Origin: Gammaproteobacteria bacterium
GTDB taxonomy: Bacteria > Pseudomonadota > Gammaproteobacteria > HK1
DNA length: 64,000 nucleotides
Assembly (NCBI GenBank): GCA_012103455.1
Contig: WLWT01000001.1
Span: 2,859,288 to 2,923,287 of the forward strand
Direction of reading: 5' to 3'
Shown one piece after another: positions 15,878-24,859 of the stretch. The number at the start of each line of letters is the position of its first letter. Within the stretch, counting starts at the first letter, position 1. The translations under genes were made by a program, and so were the position numbers. Below the pieces are notes generated by a model. The model was not told the DNA's origin. It saw nothing but the letters and a program-made list of their open reading frames with translations, and did no database searches.

Positions 15878-16852
15878 GTGACTAGATGGCTTCCGGCGTG
15901 GCAGCCGCTTCGGCAAGGGGATCTGGTAGATGTTATCGCCCCGGCTTCTGCCGCTTGCGATGCCGCTTTGGAAGCGGGGCTAGCGGTTTTGCGCTCATGG
16001 GGACTGCGGCTCCGGGTGCCGGCCGATCTGATGAGACCGGATCCGTTTTTCGCCAATGAGGACACCATCCGCTGGCAGCACTTGCGAACGGCACTCAAGG
16101 CGCAAGATTCAAGTGCCATCTGGTGTGCTAGGGGCGGAGTGGGCTGTATTCGCCTGGTGCCTCGGCTATCGCGCATGGCGCGCCCGGCACGGGCTAAGCC
16201 GTTAATAGGTTTTAGCGATATCAGTGTTTTGTTGCTGGCGCTGGATGCTTGGCGTTGGACGCCGGTGCATGGCCCGGTGCTCACGCAACTGGCGTCTACC
16301 CATCCGGGGTTAGGGTCCGGGCAGACGAAGCTAGTGCGCGACCTGCTCTTTGCACGTATGGGCGGGTTGAGCTTCCCGGGTCTGCGGCCATTGAATGATG
16401 CGGCGCGGGCGGCGCAGTCGGTGCGCGGTAGCCTGAGTGGTGGCAACTTGACCACTTTGCAGACTCTTTGCGGTAGTCCCATACAGCTCAGAGGACGCAA
16501 GCGCATCGTGTTTTTCGAAGACGTCAATGAACGTGGTTACCAGATCGATCGCATGCTGAGTGCCATGTTGAACGCGGGGGCTTTCAAGGGCGCTGCCGCC
16601 GTCGTCTTCGGGCAGTTCCTGAACGACAAAGAAAGCGGTGGCCGTGGCTACGCGCCGCTGGCTATGGAGAACTTCGCTGGGCGGGTGCGGTTCCCCGTGT
16701 TCGCGGGACTGAAGATGGGGCATGGGCCTTATCTGCCACCCATGGTGCTCGGTGTGCCAGCGAAGATCGTTTCAAGCGGCGGCAAGCGCGGCGCTGGCAG
16801 GTGGACCTTGCGCATGTCGTTGAAAGAGGTTGATGCGCTTGAGCCGCCTTAG
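15878..16852 (+). CDS. ldcA: LD-carboxypeptidase (muramoyltetrapeptide carboxypeptidase)
   Basis: 324 aa, family S66. It cuts the terminal D-alanine from cytoplasmic tetrapeptide murein fragments during cell-wall recycling. The catalytic Ser is in IGFSDIS (about 111), the Glu in FFEDVNERGY (about 213), and the His in LKMGHGPYLPP (about 280). Spacing and length fit the family, so it should be active. Start at GTG 15878 within GGAATGCAGTGACT; no strong ribosome site. Functionally linked to the AmpD at 52281, the other recycling enzyme in the window. Confidence 0.88.
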   Translation: MTRWLPAWQPLRQGDLVDVIAPASAACDAALEAGLAVLRSWGLRLRVPADLMRPDPFFANEDTIRWQHLRTALKAQDSSAIWCARGGVGCIRLVPRLSRMARPARAKPLIGFSDISVLLLALDAWRWTPVHGPVLTQLASTHPGLGSGQTKLVRDLLFARMGGLSFPGLRPLNDAARAAQSVRGSLSGGNLTTLQTLCGSPIQLRGRKRIVFFEDVNERGYQIDRMLSAMLNAGAFKGAAAVVFGQFLNDKESGGRGYAPLAMENFAGRVRFPVFAGLKMGHGPYLPPMVLGVPAKIVSSGGKRGAGRWTLRMSLKEVDALEPP

Positions 16853-16944
16853 GGTTGCGCTGCTGGAGAGCTTGAGTATCAGGGGATTGACGCATCTGAT
16901 AGTGTGCTCGGGTTGATCATCTAGGCGGTGGTGTTCGTCTCGAT

Positions 16945-16976
16945 TCGAATCATCGGCTGGTCGAATCATCGGCTGG
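16945..16976 (+). repeat. 16-bp x2 perfect tandem duplication, intergenic
   Basis: TCGAATCATCGGCTGG twice without a mismatch, in the 168-nt gap between ldcA and the reductase gene. Confidence 0.9.
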
Positions 16977-17020
16977 GGAACGTCTGAGGCTGCCGGTGAC
17001 GGCGTACAGCGGGGTAGTGC

Positions 17021-18271
17021 ATGACAAATCGAGTAGTGGTTGTGGGGGCTGGCCACGCGGCGGGCCAGTTCGCCGCGCGTTTGCGCAATGAGAAGTTCGA
17101 AGGCGAGATCGTCATGCTGGGGAATGAGCCGCAATTGCCGTACCAACGTCCGCCCCTGTCCAAGGCTTACCTGGCGGGCGAAGTGGGGTCGGACCGTGTG
17201 TTATTGCGCCCAGCGGACTTCTATGAGGACAAGAATGTCGAGGTACGCTTATCCACCGCGGTGGCCGCGATCGACACCGGCGCCTCTACGGTCACCACCC
17301 AGGCAGTTACCACTCAGGCAGTTGCCACCGGGGCGGGCGATACCCTCGAGTACACCCACTTGGTTTTGGCGACCGGGGCGCGGGTGCGGCGTTTGCCCGG
17401 CTTCGAGCTTGCCGGTGTGCACTATGTGCGCACTTTGGCCGATTCCGATAGCCTGAAAAGCGCGCTTGCACCCGGGCAGAAAATTATAGTGGTGGGGGGG
17501 GGATATATCGGTTTGGAGGTGGCGGCGGTAGCGGCCAAACGCGGTGCTGCGGTGACCGTGTTGGAAGCGCAGCCACGAATATTGTCGCGGGTGGCGACCG
17601 CGCCCGTCGCGGATTATCTAAGGCGCGTTCATGAGGCCAACGGGGTGGTGATTCGCACCGGCGTTCGGATCGCGCGGGCCGAGGGTGAGGCCGGGGTGGG
17701 TGCGGTAGTGCTGCAGGATGATGCCGGCGCGCAAGGCGAACGGATCGAGGCCGATGCCGTCATCGTCGGCATCGGTATAACGCCCAATACGGAGCTTGCC
17801 GAGGCGGCTGGTCTGCACGTGGACGACGGTATCGTAGTGGATGAACGAGGCGCCACCACCTGCGCCAACGTCTGGGCCATCGGCGATTGTAGCCGCCATC
17901 CCAGCCGCATCTATGGTCGCAGTGTACGCCTGGAGTCGGTGCACAACGCCATGGCGCAGGCGGGTGTGGTGGCCGCCAATATCGCTGGCAAGGATACGGT
18001 GTACAACGAGATCCCGTGGTTTTGGTCGGACCAATACGATCTCAAGTTACAGATCGCAGGCCTGGCTGATGGGCACGATGAGACGGTCATCAGAGGCGAC
18101 CCCGACACGGGTAGTTTTACCGTGTTCGCCCTGGCGCGAGGGTGTGTGATCGCTGCGGACAGCATCAACGCTATGCGTGATCACATCGAGTGCCGCAAGT
18201 TGGCGGCGGCGAAAAAAGCGGTTGACAAGGCGCGCCTGGCCGATGTGGGCGTGGCGTTGAAGGAACTTTAG
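17021..18271 (+). CDS. FAD-dependent ferredoxin/rubredoxin reductase
   Basis: 416 aa NAD(P)H:ferredoxin reductase of the oxygenase-partner type. FAD motif VVVGAGHAAGQFAARLR, the QLPYQRPPLSKAYL signature, NAD motif IVVGGGYIGLEVAAVAAKRG, and ANVWAIGDCSRHP (second FAD contact). The C-terminal reductase domain is complete. A 15-bp tandem duplication (TTQAVTTQAV, residues about 91-100) lies in a surface loop before the LVLATGAR motif. No oxygenase or ferredoxin gene is next to it, so the partner is unknown. Converges on the smr gene with a 4-nt overlap of the stop codons. Confidence 0.9.
   Translation: MTNRVVVVGAGHAAGQFAARLRNEKFEGEIVMLGNEPQLPYQRPPLSKAYLAGEVGSDRVLLRPADFYEDKNVEVRLSTAVAAIDTGASTVTTQAVTTQAVATGAGDTLEYTHLVLATGARVRRLPGFELAGVHYVRTLADSDSLKSALAPGQKIIVVGGGYIGLEVAAVAAKRGAAVTVLEAQPRILSRVATAPVADYLRRVHEANGVVIRTGVRIARAEGEAGVGAVVLQDDAGAQGERIEADAVIVGIGITPNTELAEAAGLHVDDGIVVDERGATTCANVWAIGDCSRHPSRIYGRSVRLESVHNAMAQAGVVAANIAGKDTVYNEIPWFWSDQYDLKLQIAGLADGHDETVIRGDPDTGSFTVFALARGCVIAADSINAMRDHIECRKLAAAKKAVDKARLADVGVALKEL
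17291..17320 (+). repeat. 15-bp x2 tandem duplication in the ferredoxin reductase
   Basis: GTCACCACCCAGGCA then GTTACCACTCAGGCA, with part of a third unit. In frame; encodes VTTQAVTTQAV. Confidence 0.8.
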
Positions 18272-18804
18272 CCGCTGCTTAACAGCACGTAGATCGCACC
18301 GGTGCCGCCGTCCACCGGCCTGGCGAAGCAAAACGCGATCACATCCTGGCGCTGCCGCAACCAACGGTCCAATTTGCCTTTGAGCACCGGCTTACCGCCC
18401 GGTGAGCGCAAGCCCTTGCCATGGATCACGCGCACGCTGCGGATGCCGCGTGCTCTGCAATCGGTTAAAAAGCGGTTAAGCGCGGCGTGGGCCTCATTGG
18501 CTGTCTTACCGTGCAGATCGAGTTCTTTGCCGATGGGGTATTGTCCGCGGCGCAAACGGCGCTGCTGCTGTTGCTGTAAGCCAGGGCGGGCGTACCACAA
18601 CTCTTCACCCGTTTCGTGTTCGCCGTGTAGTGGATCGGCCTTTCTGAGCGCGGCGATGACTTTTTTGTTGTCGCGGATGCGTTGCCCGGGAACCGGCCTT
18701 AACCGGGGCCGCTCCGGCTCGATGCGGTCGCCTTGCAGGGGACGTACGCCATCTAGCTCTTGGCGAAACAGAGCCAAGTCGTCGTCATCGCGGTCGTTGT
18801 TCAT
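18268..18804 (-). CDS. Smr-domain protein (YdaL/SmrA-like)
   Basis: About 178 aa from the ATG at 18804 (MNNDRDDDDLALF); the longer upstream frame looks untranslated. The Smr domain in the C-terminal half has the two signatures ELDLHGKTANEAHAALNRF and SVRVIHGKGLRSPGG, followed by GKLDRWLRQRQDVIAFCFA. Stand-alone Smr proteins of this type are nucleases or RNA-binding factors. The acidic N-terminus and a glutamine run (LQQQQQRR) precede it. Its stop overlaps that of the convergent reductase gene. Confidence 0.85.
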   Translation of the reverse strand: MNNDRDDDDLALFRQELDGVRPLQGDRIEPERPRLRPVPGQRIRDNKKVIAALRKADPLHGEHETGEELWYARPGLQQQQQRRLRRGQYPIGKELDLHGKTANEAHAALNRFLTDCRARGIRSVRVIHGKGLRSPGGKPVLKGKLDRWLRQRQDVIAFCFARPVDGGTGAIYVLLSSG

Positions 18805-18912
18805 ACCGGCCTCGCCGGAGCTTTGCTGTGAGCCTAAACAGTGATGCTCTCTGGAGCGCACCAGCTAGAGCAGGTTGAGTGAAGCCTAATGTCACAGAAG
18901 GCATTGCGTTCG

Positions 18913-19506
18913 TCAGCTTACTGTAGCGGCCCGCCGGCGCGGAATGCGTGCCAGTAGCAAAACCGCCGTCAGTGTAGCGTAGATCAACGGCTCCGCCAGA
19001 TCGGCTTTGACCAGCCAAATAAAATGCAAGCAGGCAAGAATAGTGGCGATGTAGGCGCCACGGTGCAACAGCCGCCAGCGCCGGCCCCCCAGCCACCGGA
19101 CCATACCGTCCGTGGACGTGATGGCCAGTGGCGCGAGCACACAAAGAGCAGCGAAACCGACGCTAATATAAGGCCGATCGATGATATCGGCGATGATCGC
19201 GGGCCAATCGAAAGACTGATCCAGCCACAGATAGGTGGTGAAATGCATCGTCACATAGAAGAATGCATAAAGCCCGAGCAAACGCCGGATCCGGATCAAC
19301 CAATTCCAGCCGGTCCATTGGCGCAGTGGTGTGACGGCCAGCGTCGCTACTAATAAGCGCAATCCCCACTCGCCGGTTTCATGCAGGATCCGCTCGATCG
19401 GGTTGGCCCCTAGCGCCTCGGTGAAGACGCCGTAAACCAGCGCTGCTATAGGCAGCGCCAGTAGGATGAACAGGATTGGCTTGGCGATCCGCTCGGGACG
19501 TTTCAT
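18913..19506 (-). CDS. msrQ: MsrQ, haem-binding membrane subunit of the periplasmic Met-sulfoxide reductase
   Basis: 197 aa, six predicted membrane segments of the ferric-reductase-like fold (FILLALPIAALVYGVF, LLGLYAFFYVTMHFTTYLWL, RLLHRGAYIATILACLHF). The conserved His residues are in TMHFTTY, LLHRGAY and CLHFIW. It passes electrons from the quinone pool or flavin to MsrP, repairing oxidised methionines in envelope proteins. Lies 2 nt after msrP on the same strand, the usual operon order. Confidence 0.93.
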   Translation of the reverse strand: MKRPERIAKPILFILLALPIAALVYGVFTEALGANPIERILHETGEWGLRLLVATLAVTPLRQWTGWNWLIRIRRLLGLYAFFYVTMHFTTYLWLDQSFDWPAIIADIIDRPYISVGFAALCVLAPLAITSTDGMVRWLGGRRWRLLHRGAYIATILACLHFIWLVKADLAEPLIYATLTAVLLLARIPRRRAATVS

Positions 19507-19508
19507 GC

Positions 19509-20465
19509 TCAGTAGAACTTAACCAGATCCATGCCGGTGTAGAGGGCGGCGACTTGTTCTGCATAGCCGTTGAATTTTAGCGTAGGCACTTTCGGTGAGA
19601 AAAAACCACCGCCCACTTTGCGCTCTTTGCGCTGACTCCAACGGGGATGATCGACTTGCGGATTGACATTGGAATAAAAACCGTATTCCTGCGGCGCCGA
19701 ATCGTTCCATGTAGTGGGGGGTTGTTTCTCCGTGAATTTGATTCGCACGATGGATTTGATGCTCTTGAAACCGTATTTCCACGGCACTATGAGCCGGATG
19801 GGCGCACCGTTTTGATTGGGCAGTTCCTCGCCGTACAGGCCCACGGTGAGCAGCGTCAGTGGATGCATGGCCTCATCTATACGCAGTCCTTCCACATACG
19901 GCCAATTCAATACCGGGCGCCGCTGGCCGGGCATGCGTTTGGGATCGTAGAGGGTTTCGAATGCCACGTATTTGGCTTTTGCGGTGGGATTGAAGCGCTT
20001 CAGCACGGTGGCGAGCGGCACGCCGATCCAGGGCACCACCATCGACCAGGCTTCGACGCAGCGGAAGCGGTAGATCCGTTCCTCTAGCTCGCTCGGTTTT
20101 ATGATGTCTTCGAAGTGATACCGGCCCGGCTTTTCGCACTCACCGCTGACCACCACGCTCCAAGGTTTGGGATTGAAGTCCTTGGCGTTTTCCACCGGGT
20201 CGTCTTTACCGGTCCCGAATTCGTAGAAGTTGTTATAGGTGGTAACGTATTTTTTAGGGGTCGGATCATCGTCCACCACATAGTCCGGGTTCTTGGTGGC
20301 TGCCAGTTTGGCGGCGGCCAGAGTGGGCGGCGCCCAGGCTAATCCGGGCATTGTCGCCACCAACACCGCACCGGCACTGTCGCGCAGGAAACGGCGGCGG
20401 CCAAAGTACAGCTCGGGTTGAGTGATCTCGGATGGTGCAATGTCCGCGGGTCGCTTGATAAGCAT
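19509..20465 (-). CDS. msrP: MsrP, molybdopterin methionine-sulfoxide reductase catalytic subunit
   Basis: 318 aa. N-terminal twin-arginine export signal [20 protein letters not shown]. The sulfite-oxidase-like fold follows, with the molybdenum-binding Cys in [15 protein letters not shown] and the conserved [11 protein letters not shown] segment. Exported folded to the periplasm, where it reduces methionine sulfoxides with electrons from MsrQ. Start at ATG 20465. All key residues are present. Confidence 0.94.
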   Translation of the reverse strand: MLIKRPADIAPSEITQPELYFGRRRFLRDSAGAVLVATMPGLAWAPPTLAAAKLAATKNPDYVVDDDPTPKKYVTTYNNFYEFGTGKDDPVENAKDFNPKPWSVVVSGECEKPGRYHFEDIIKPSELEERIYRFRCVEAWSMVVPWIGVPLATVLKRFNPTAKAKYVAFETLYDPKRMPGQRRPVLNWPYVEGLRIDEAMHPLTLLTVGLYGEELPNQNGAPIRLIVPWKYGFKSIKSIVRIKFTEKQPPTTWNDSAPQEYGFYSNVNPQVDHPRWSQRKERKVGGGFFSPKVPTLKFNGYAEQVAALYTGMDLVKFY

Positions 20466-20615
20466 GTTCGCCTCCTCGGCTGGGGCTTTGGCGGCTAGGA
20501 CGTTAGCCGCCTGACATTAGCCTCAATGGGGGTGGTATGTGATGATTCTCGGCGTTTCCGACAGAGATTGGAGTATTCGAGTTCCGGTGTGTGACCGATG
20601 TCTCGCTCACCCCCT

Positions 20616-20643
20616 CCTATGTCAAAGCGCCTATGTCAAAGCG
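20616..20643 (-). repeat. 14-bp x2 tandem duplication spanning the purL stop
   Basis: CCTATGTCAAAGCG twice on the + strand; the TAG stop of purL (20631-20633) lies inside the duplicated tract. Length is not a multiple of three. Confidence 0.85.
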
Positions 20644-23600
20644 CGTTGGGCGTTGGTAAACATGCGAAACCATGGCGACAGGTCCTGCCAGGTCGGCGGA
20701 TGCCAGCTCAACTGGACGGTGCGAAACGCCCGCTCGGGGTGCGGCATCATGATGGTGGCCCTACCGTCGGTTGTGGTCAGACCGGTAATGCCTAGCGGTG
20801 AACCGTTCGGGTTGGCCGGATACCGGGTCGCTATGCCGCCGCTACCGTCTACGTAGCGCAGCGCGATCGTGTGATTGGCGCAGGCTTTGCCGGCATCATC
20901 CGCAGGGTCGAATAGCGCCCGGCCCTCACCGTGAGCCACGGGTACCGGCAACTTGGCGCCTTCCATGCCAGCTAGAAAAGCGGAGTTTGTCTTCAGTATT
21001 TCCACCAACGACAAGCGGGCCTCGAATTGCTCCGATCGGTTACGCACGAAGCGCGGCCACAGTTCGCTGCCGGGAATGAGCGATTTGAGCTGCGCCAGCA
21101 TTTGACAGCCGTTACATACCCCTAGCGTTAAAGTGTTGTGCGCGGCGAAGAATGCGGCAAAAGCGTCGTGGGCGCGGTTGTTGAAACGAATCGAAGCGGC
21201 CCAGCCGCCGCCGCCGCCCAACACATCGCCGTAGGAGAAACCGCCACACGCCGCCAGCACTTGAAAATCGTCAAGAGCCGTTCTACCGGAGTGAATGTCG
21301 CTCATATGTACATCCACCGCCTCGAAGCCGGCGCTGCGGAAGGCCGCCGCCATTTCCACATGGCCATTCACACCTTGTTCGCGCAATAGCGCCACCCGCG
21401 GGCGGGTACCGGTCAAGGCCGGCGCTTCTTTGAAGGTGGTCGTAGCCGCGCCTAGCCCGGCGCCGTCCAGTACTAGCCGGGCGTTATGTTCTTCATCTGC
21501 GCACCCGGGGTGGTCTCTGCGTTTGGCCATGAGGTGGCTGGTTTGCGACCACGCTTGGCGCAGCGCCGTCATGGTCAAATCGGCGATCAGGGCGCCGTCT
21601 CTATGAATGGTGAGCCGGGGCGAGGCGGCGGTGGGCCGTCCGAGCAGGTGAATATGATCGGCCAATCCGTGCTCCGTCAATCTGTGCTCCGTCAATCCGT
21701 AATCCGTCAATCCGTAATCCGCCAATCCGTGAGCCGCCAACCTGTGATCCGATAGGGTGGTAGCGGCGAATCGCTCGATCACGGTGTCGCAGTGGGCGGT
21801 AGCGACTTGTAGCACTGCTCCCAGCTCCTCGCACAGCAGCACAGCCGATGGGTCGGCGCCAAAGCCATTGATATCCAGGGTGCTGATATCCAGAGCAGCG
21901 CCGCAACCGCTGGCGAAACACATCTCGGCGATGGCCGTCACCAAGCCGCCATCGCTACGATCGTGATAAGCCAGCACCAGCTCGTCTTCGATGAGCGATT
22001 GCATGGTTTCGAAGAAAGCCCGTAGCGCCTGCGGTGAGCACAGATCCGGCGTTTCACCGGCGAGATTGCCGCGTATCACTGCCAAAGTACTGGCGCCAAG
22101 GCGCGTTTCCCCAAGCGCCAGATCGATGAACAACAGTACCGAATCCTGGCTCAGGTCAAGCAGCGGCGTCAGGCTTTTGCGAACGTCCGTGACCGGGGCG
22201 AAGGCGGAGACGATAAGAGAAAGAGGGGAGATGACCTCCCTAGGCTCGCCGTCATGCTGCCAAACCGTTTTCATGGACAATGAGTCTTTGCCCACAGGAA
22301 TGCTGATACCGAGGGCCGGACAGAGATCCAAACCAACGGCTTCCACCGCTTGGTAAAGCGCCGCGTCCTGCCCCGGATGAGCGCAAGCCGCCATCCAATT
22401 GGCGGACAGGGCGACGTTGTCAAGCGCGCCCACGGCGGCGGCGGCGAGGTTGGTGAGGGCCTCGGCGACCGCCATGCGGGCTGAGGCGGGTGCGTTGAGG
22501 ACGGCGATGGGTGGGCGCTCGCCCATGGCCATGGCTTCGCCGGTGAAGTTCCGGTAATCCGTCAACGTCACCGCGCAATCGGCCACGGGCACTTGATAAG
22601 GGCCGACCATCTGATCCCGGTGCACCAGGCCGCCGACGCTACGATCGCCTATGGTGATGAGAAAACTCTTGTCACCCACCGTCGGTGTGCCGAGCACCGC
22701 CAGGATGTCGTGTTCCAGATCGCTGCTAGATGGGCCAAGCGGTAGTTTGGCCGCCGGCTTGGATAGCGCATCGCGCTGCCTGCGCGGCAAACGGCCAAGC
22801 AATGTCTCCATGTCCAAATCCACTGGCTGTTCCCCCAGCATATCGTCATGCAGGCGTAGTAGCGGTTGTCGGGTGACGCGGCCTAAGGAGACGGCGGGGC
22901 AGCGCTCGCGCCCGGCGATGCTTAAAAAGCGCTCCATATCGGCGGCCGCCACGGTCAGCACGTAACGCTCCTGCGCTTCGTTGCACCAGATCTGCATCGG
23001 GCTCATGCCCGGATCCGCGTTGGGGATATGGCGCAGTTCAAGTTTGGCGCCCAGATTATCGGGGTGCACGATCTCCGGGATAGCGTTGGACAGGCCACCC
23101 GCCCCCACGTCGTGAATGGCTTGAATAGGATTGGCCTCGCCCATGGCCCAGCAGGCGTCGATCACCTCTTGGCAGCGGCGTTGCATTTCCGCATTGCCGC
23201 GCTGTACCGAGGCGAAGTCCAACTCGCTGTCACCGGTGCCGCTAGAGGCCGAGGAGGCGGCGGCGCCGCCTAACCCGATCAGCATGGCCGGGCCGCCTAG
23301 TACCACCACGTGCATCCCTGCTTCTACCGTATTTTTGTGTACGTTCTCCGGGCGGATATTGCCGAGGCCGCCTGCCACCATAATCGGCTTGTGAAACCCG
23401 AACCGCTCACCGGCGTGCGCCAGCTCGAAGCTGCGAAAGAAGCCTAGAATGGCCGGGCGGCCAAATTCGTTGTTGTAGCCGGCGGCCCCTATCGGGCCTT
23501 CGAGCATAATGTCCAGCGCGGAGGCGATGTGCTGCGGTTTGCCGTGGGACTGTTCCCAGGGCTTGCGGTTTTCCGGTAGCAGCAAGTTGGAGACGCAAAA

Positions 23601-24608
23601 GCCTGTAAGGCCTGCTTTGGCCCGGGCGCCGCGGCCCGTTGCCGCCTCATCGCGTATCTCACCGCCCGAGCCGGTGGCCGCGCCTGCAAATGGCGAGATG
23701 GCGCTCGGATGATTGTGGGTTTCCACCTTGATGAGAATGTGGTGTTCCGTGGCCGTGTTGTTATACACATGGTTCATCGGATCGGGCGCCAGTCCTGTTG
23801 CCGGCCAGCCTCGTAGGACGGCGGCGTTGTCGCTATATGCCGACAACACGCCCCCTGGGTTCAACCTATGAGTGTTGCGAATCATGTCGAACAAGCTTTG
23901 GTTTTTAGCCCGACCGTCTAGGGTCCACGCGGCGTTGAAAATTTTGTGCCGGCAATGCTCCGAATTGACCTGAGCGAACATCATCAACTCCACATCGGTG
24001 GGCGGGCGTCCAAGCGCTTGGTAGCGTTCCACCAAGTGGCTGAATTCGGCTTCGTCCAGGGTTACACCGAGTAGCGCCGCGGTATCTTCGATGGCCTGTT
24101 GTATATCGTTACCAGCCCGGTGTTGTGATGATTGGGGTTGTGGTGATTGGGGTCGTAGCGGCTTGGGTTGCCCAACGGCGAAGAGTTCGCTCTCCAGATC
24201 GGTGTGTGTATGCACCGATTCAGTCATACGGTCGTGGATGTGAGGCCTTAGCGCGTCCCGCATATGCGCGCCGCCGCTGGCGAGCCAGGCAACGCCGCGC
24301 TCAATGCGCCGCACCGCTGCTAGCCCGCAGCAGTGGGCGATATCGGTGGCCTTGCTGGACCAGGGCGAGATGGTGCCGCCGCGGGGTACGACGACGGCGA
24401 CGGCGGGTAGCGTGGATTCGAGGCGTGGGCCATACGCGAGCAGCGCTTGCAGCCGGTCTTGCTCTAGCGCCTCCAAAGGGCGGCTCAAGTCTAGAAAATG
24501 AAGAAAACGGGCGCGTATGTCTTGCACATCTATGCCCGATTGCCTGAGGGTTTCCAGTAATCGGACACGGCGAAACTCGGGTAGGGCGGCGGGGCCTTCA
24601 TGCGGCAT
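20631..24608 (-). CDS. purL: Phosphoribosylformylglycinamidine (FGAM) synthase, single-chain
   Basis: 1325 aa, the fourth step of purine synthesis (FGAR + Gln + ATP to FGAM), proteobacterial large form. The N-terminal adaptor is followed by two AIRS-like halves (FAQVNSEHCRHKIFNA, KVETHNHPSAISPF, LGISIPVGKDSLSMKT, YHDRSDGGLVTAIAEM). The C-terminal glutaminase has the nucleophile Cys in LGVCNGCQML and the His/Glu pair in MMPHPERAFR. Two insertions of tandem repeats are visible: a QSPQPQSSQ stretch near residue 155 and a six-unit pentapeptide run before HLLGRPTAAS. Core motifs are intact, so it should be active. No purine operator is seen in the 250-nt upstream gap. Confidence 0.95.
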   Translation of the reverse strand: MPHEGPAALPEFRRVRLLETLRQSGIDVQDIRARFLHFLDLSRPLEALEQDRLQALLAYGPRLESTLPAVAVVVPRGGTISPWSSKATDIAHCCGLAAVRRIERGVAWLASGGAHMRDALRPHIHDRMTESVHTHTDLESELFAVGQPKPLRPQSPQPQSSQHRAGNDIQQAIEDTAALLGVTLDEAEFSHLVERYQALGRPPTDVELMMFAQVNSEHCRHKIFNAAWTLDGRAKNQSLFDMIRNTHRLNPGGVLSAYSDNAAVLRGWPATGLAPDPMNHVYNNTATEHHILIKVETHNHPSAISPFAGAATGSGGEIRDEAATGRGARAKAGLTGFCVSNLLLPENRKPWEQSHGKPQHIASALDIMLEGPIGAAGYNNEFGRPAILGFFRSFELAHAGERFGFHKPIMVAGGLGNIRPENVHKNTVEAGMHVVVLGGPAMLIGLGGAAASSASSGTGDSELDFASVQRGNAEMQRRCQEVIDACWAMGEANPIQAIHDVGAGGLSNAIPEIVHPDNLGAKLELRHIPNADPGMSPMQIWCNEAQERYVLTVAAADMERFLSIAGRERCPAVSLGRVTRQPLLRLHDDMLGEQPVDLDMETLLGRLPRRQRDALSKPAAKLPLGPSSSDLEHDILAVLGTPTVGDKSFLITIGDRSVGGLVHRDQMVGPYQVPVADCAVTLTDYRNFTGEAMAMGERPPIAVLNAPASARMAVAEALTNLAAAAVGALDNVALSANWMAACAHPGQDAALYQAVEAVGLDLCPALGISIPVGKDSLSMKTVWQHDGEPREVISPLSLIVSAFAPVTDVRKSLTPLLDLSQDSVLLFIDLALGETRLGASTLAVIRGNLAGETPDLCSPQALRAFFETMQSLIEDELVLAYHDRSDGGLVTAIAEMCFASGCGAALDISTLDINGFGADPSAVLLCEELGAVLQVATAHCDTVIERFAATTLSDHRLAAHGLADYGLTDYGLTEHRLTEHGLADHIHLLGRPTAASPRLTIHRDGALIADLTMTALRQAWSQTSHLMAKRRDHPGCADEEHNARLVLDGAGLGAATTTFKEAPALTGTRPRVALLREQGVNGHVEMAAAFRSAGFEAVDVHMSDIHSGRTALDDFQVLAACGGFSYGDVLGGGGGWAASIRFNNRAHDAFAAFFAAHNTLTLGVCNGCQMLAQLKSLIPGSELWPRFVRNRSEQFEARLSLVEILKTNSAFLAGMEGAKLPVPVAHGEGRALFDPADDAGKACANHTIALRYVDGSGGIATRYPANPNGSPLGITGLTTTDGRATIMMPHPERAFRTVQLSWHPPTWQDLSPWFRMFTNAQRALT
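21661..21750 (-). repeat. 15-bp x6 tandem array inside purL
   Basis: Six 15-bp units of the type GTCAATCCGTAATCC, two of them identical neighbours. Encode the pentapeptide [D/E/A]-[H/Y]-[G/R]-L-[A/T] repeated six times in a loop of the second AIRS-like half, directly before HLLGRP. Frame is kept. Confidence 0.92.
24126..24155 (-). repeat. 15-bp x2 tandem duplication in purL N-terminal linker
   Basis: TGATGATTGGGGTTG then TGGTGATTGGGGTCG on the + strand, encoding part of PQSPQPQSSQ. In frame. Confidence 0.7.
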
Positions 24609-24859
24609 GACGATGAAACGGTAGGGCAGGGCTGAAGATCCTAATTATACCGGGTGCTGGAAGGCGGCGTTTTGCATTTTTCGCGCTAGTAAGCTCCCGT
24701 TGCCTGTAACCGGTTTGATACTATTCGCGGCGGCCAAGACTGTGGTGCAGACTTAGACGCGCGCTCAACGAATTTTCATCTGGCGGCCAAAAAGTCGCAG
24801 CCCGTGAACTAGACAAAACCCATGAATCAGACAAACCAATCGGCGGAGAACCCCAACGC

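Noticed and set aside
15701..15916. Minus-strand 71-aa ORF between the GNAT gene and ldcA
   Set aside because: No recognisable family and overlap with the ldcA start; coding not supported.
21661..21750. CRISPR-like array of short units in purL
   Set aside because: Units are contiguous 15-mers without spacers and keep the reading frame; no cas genes are present.
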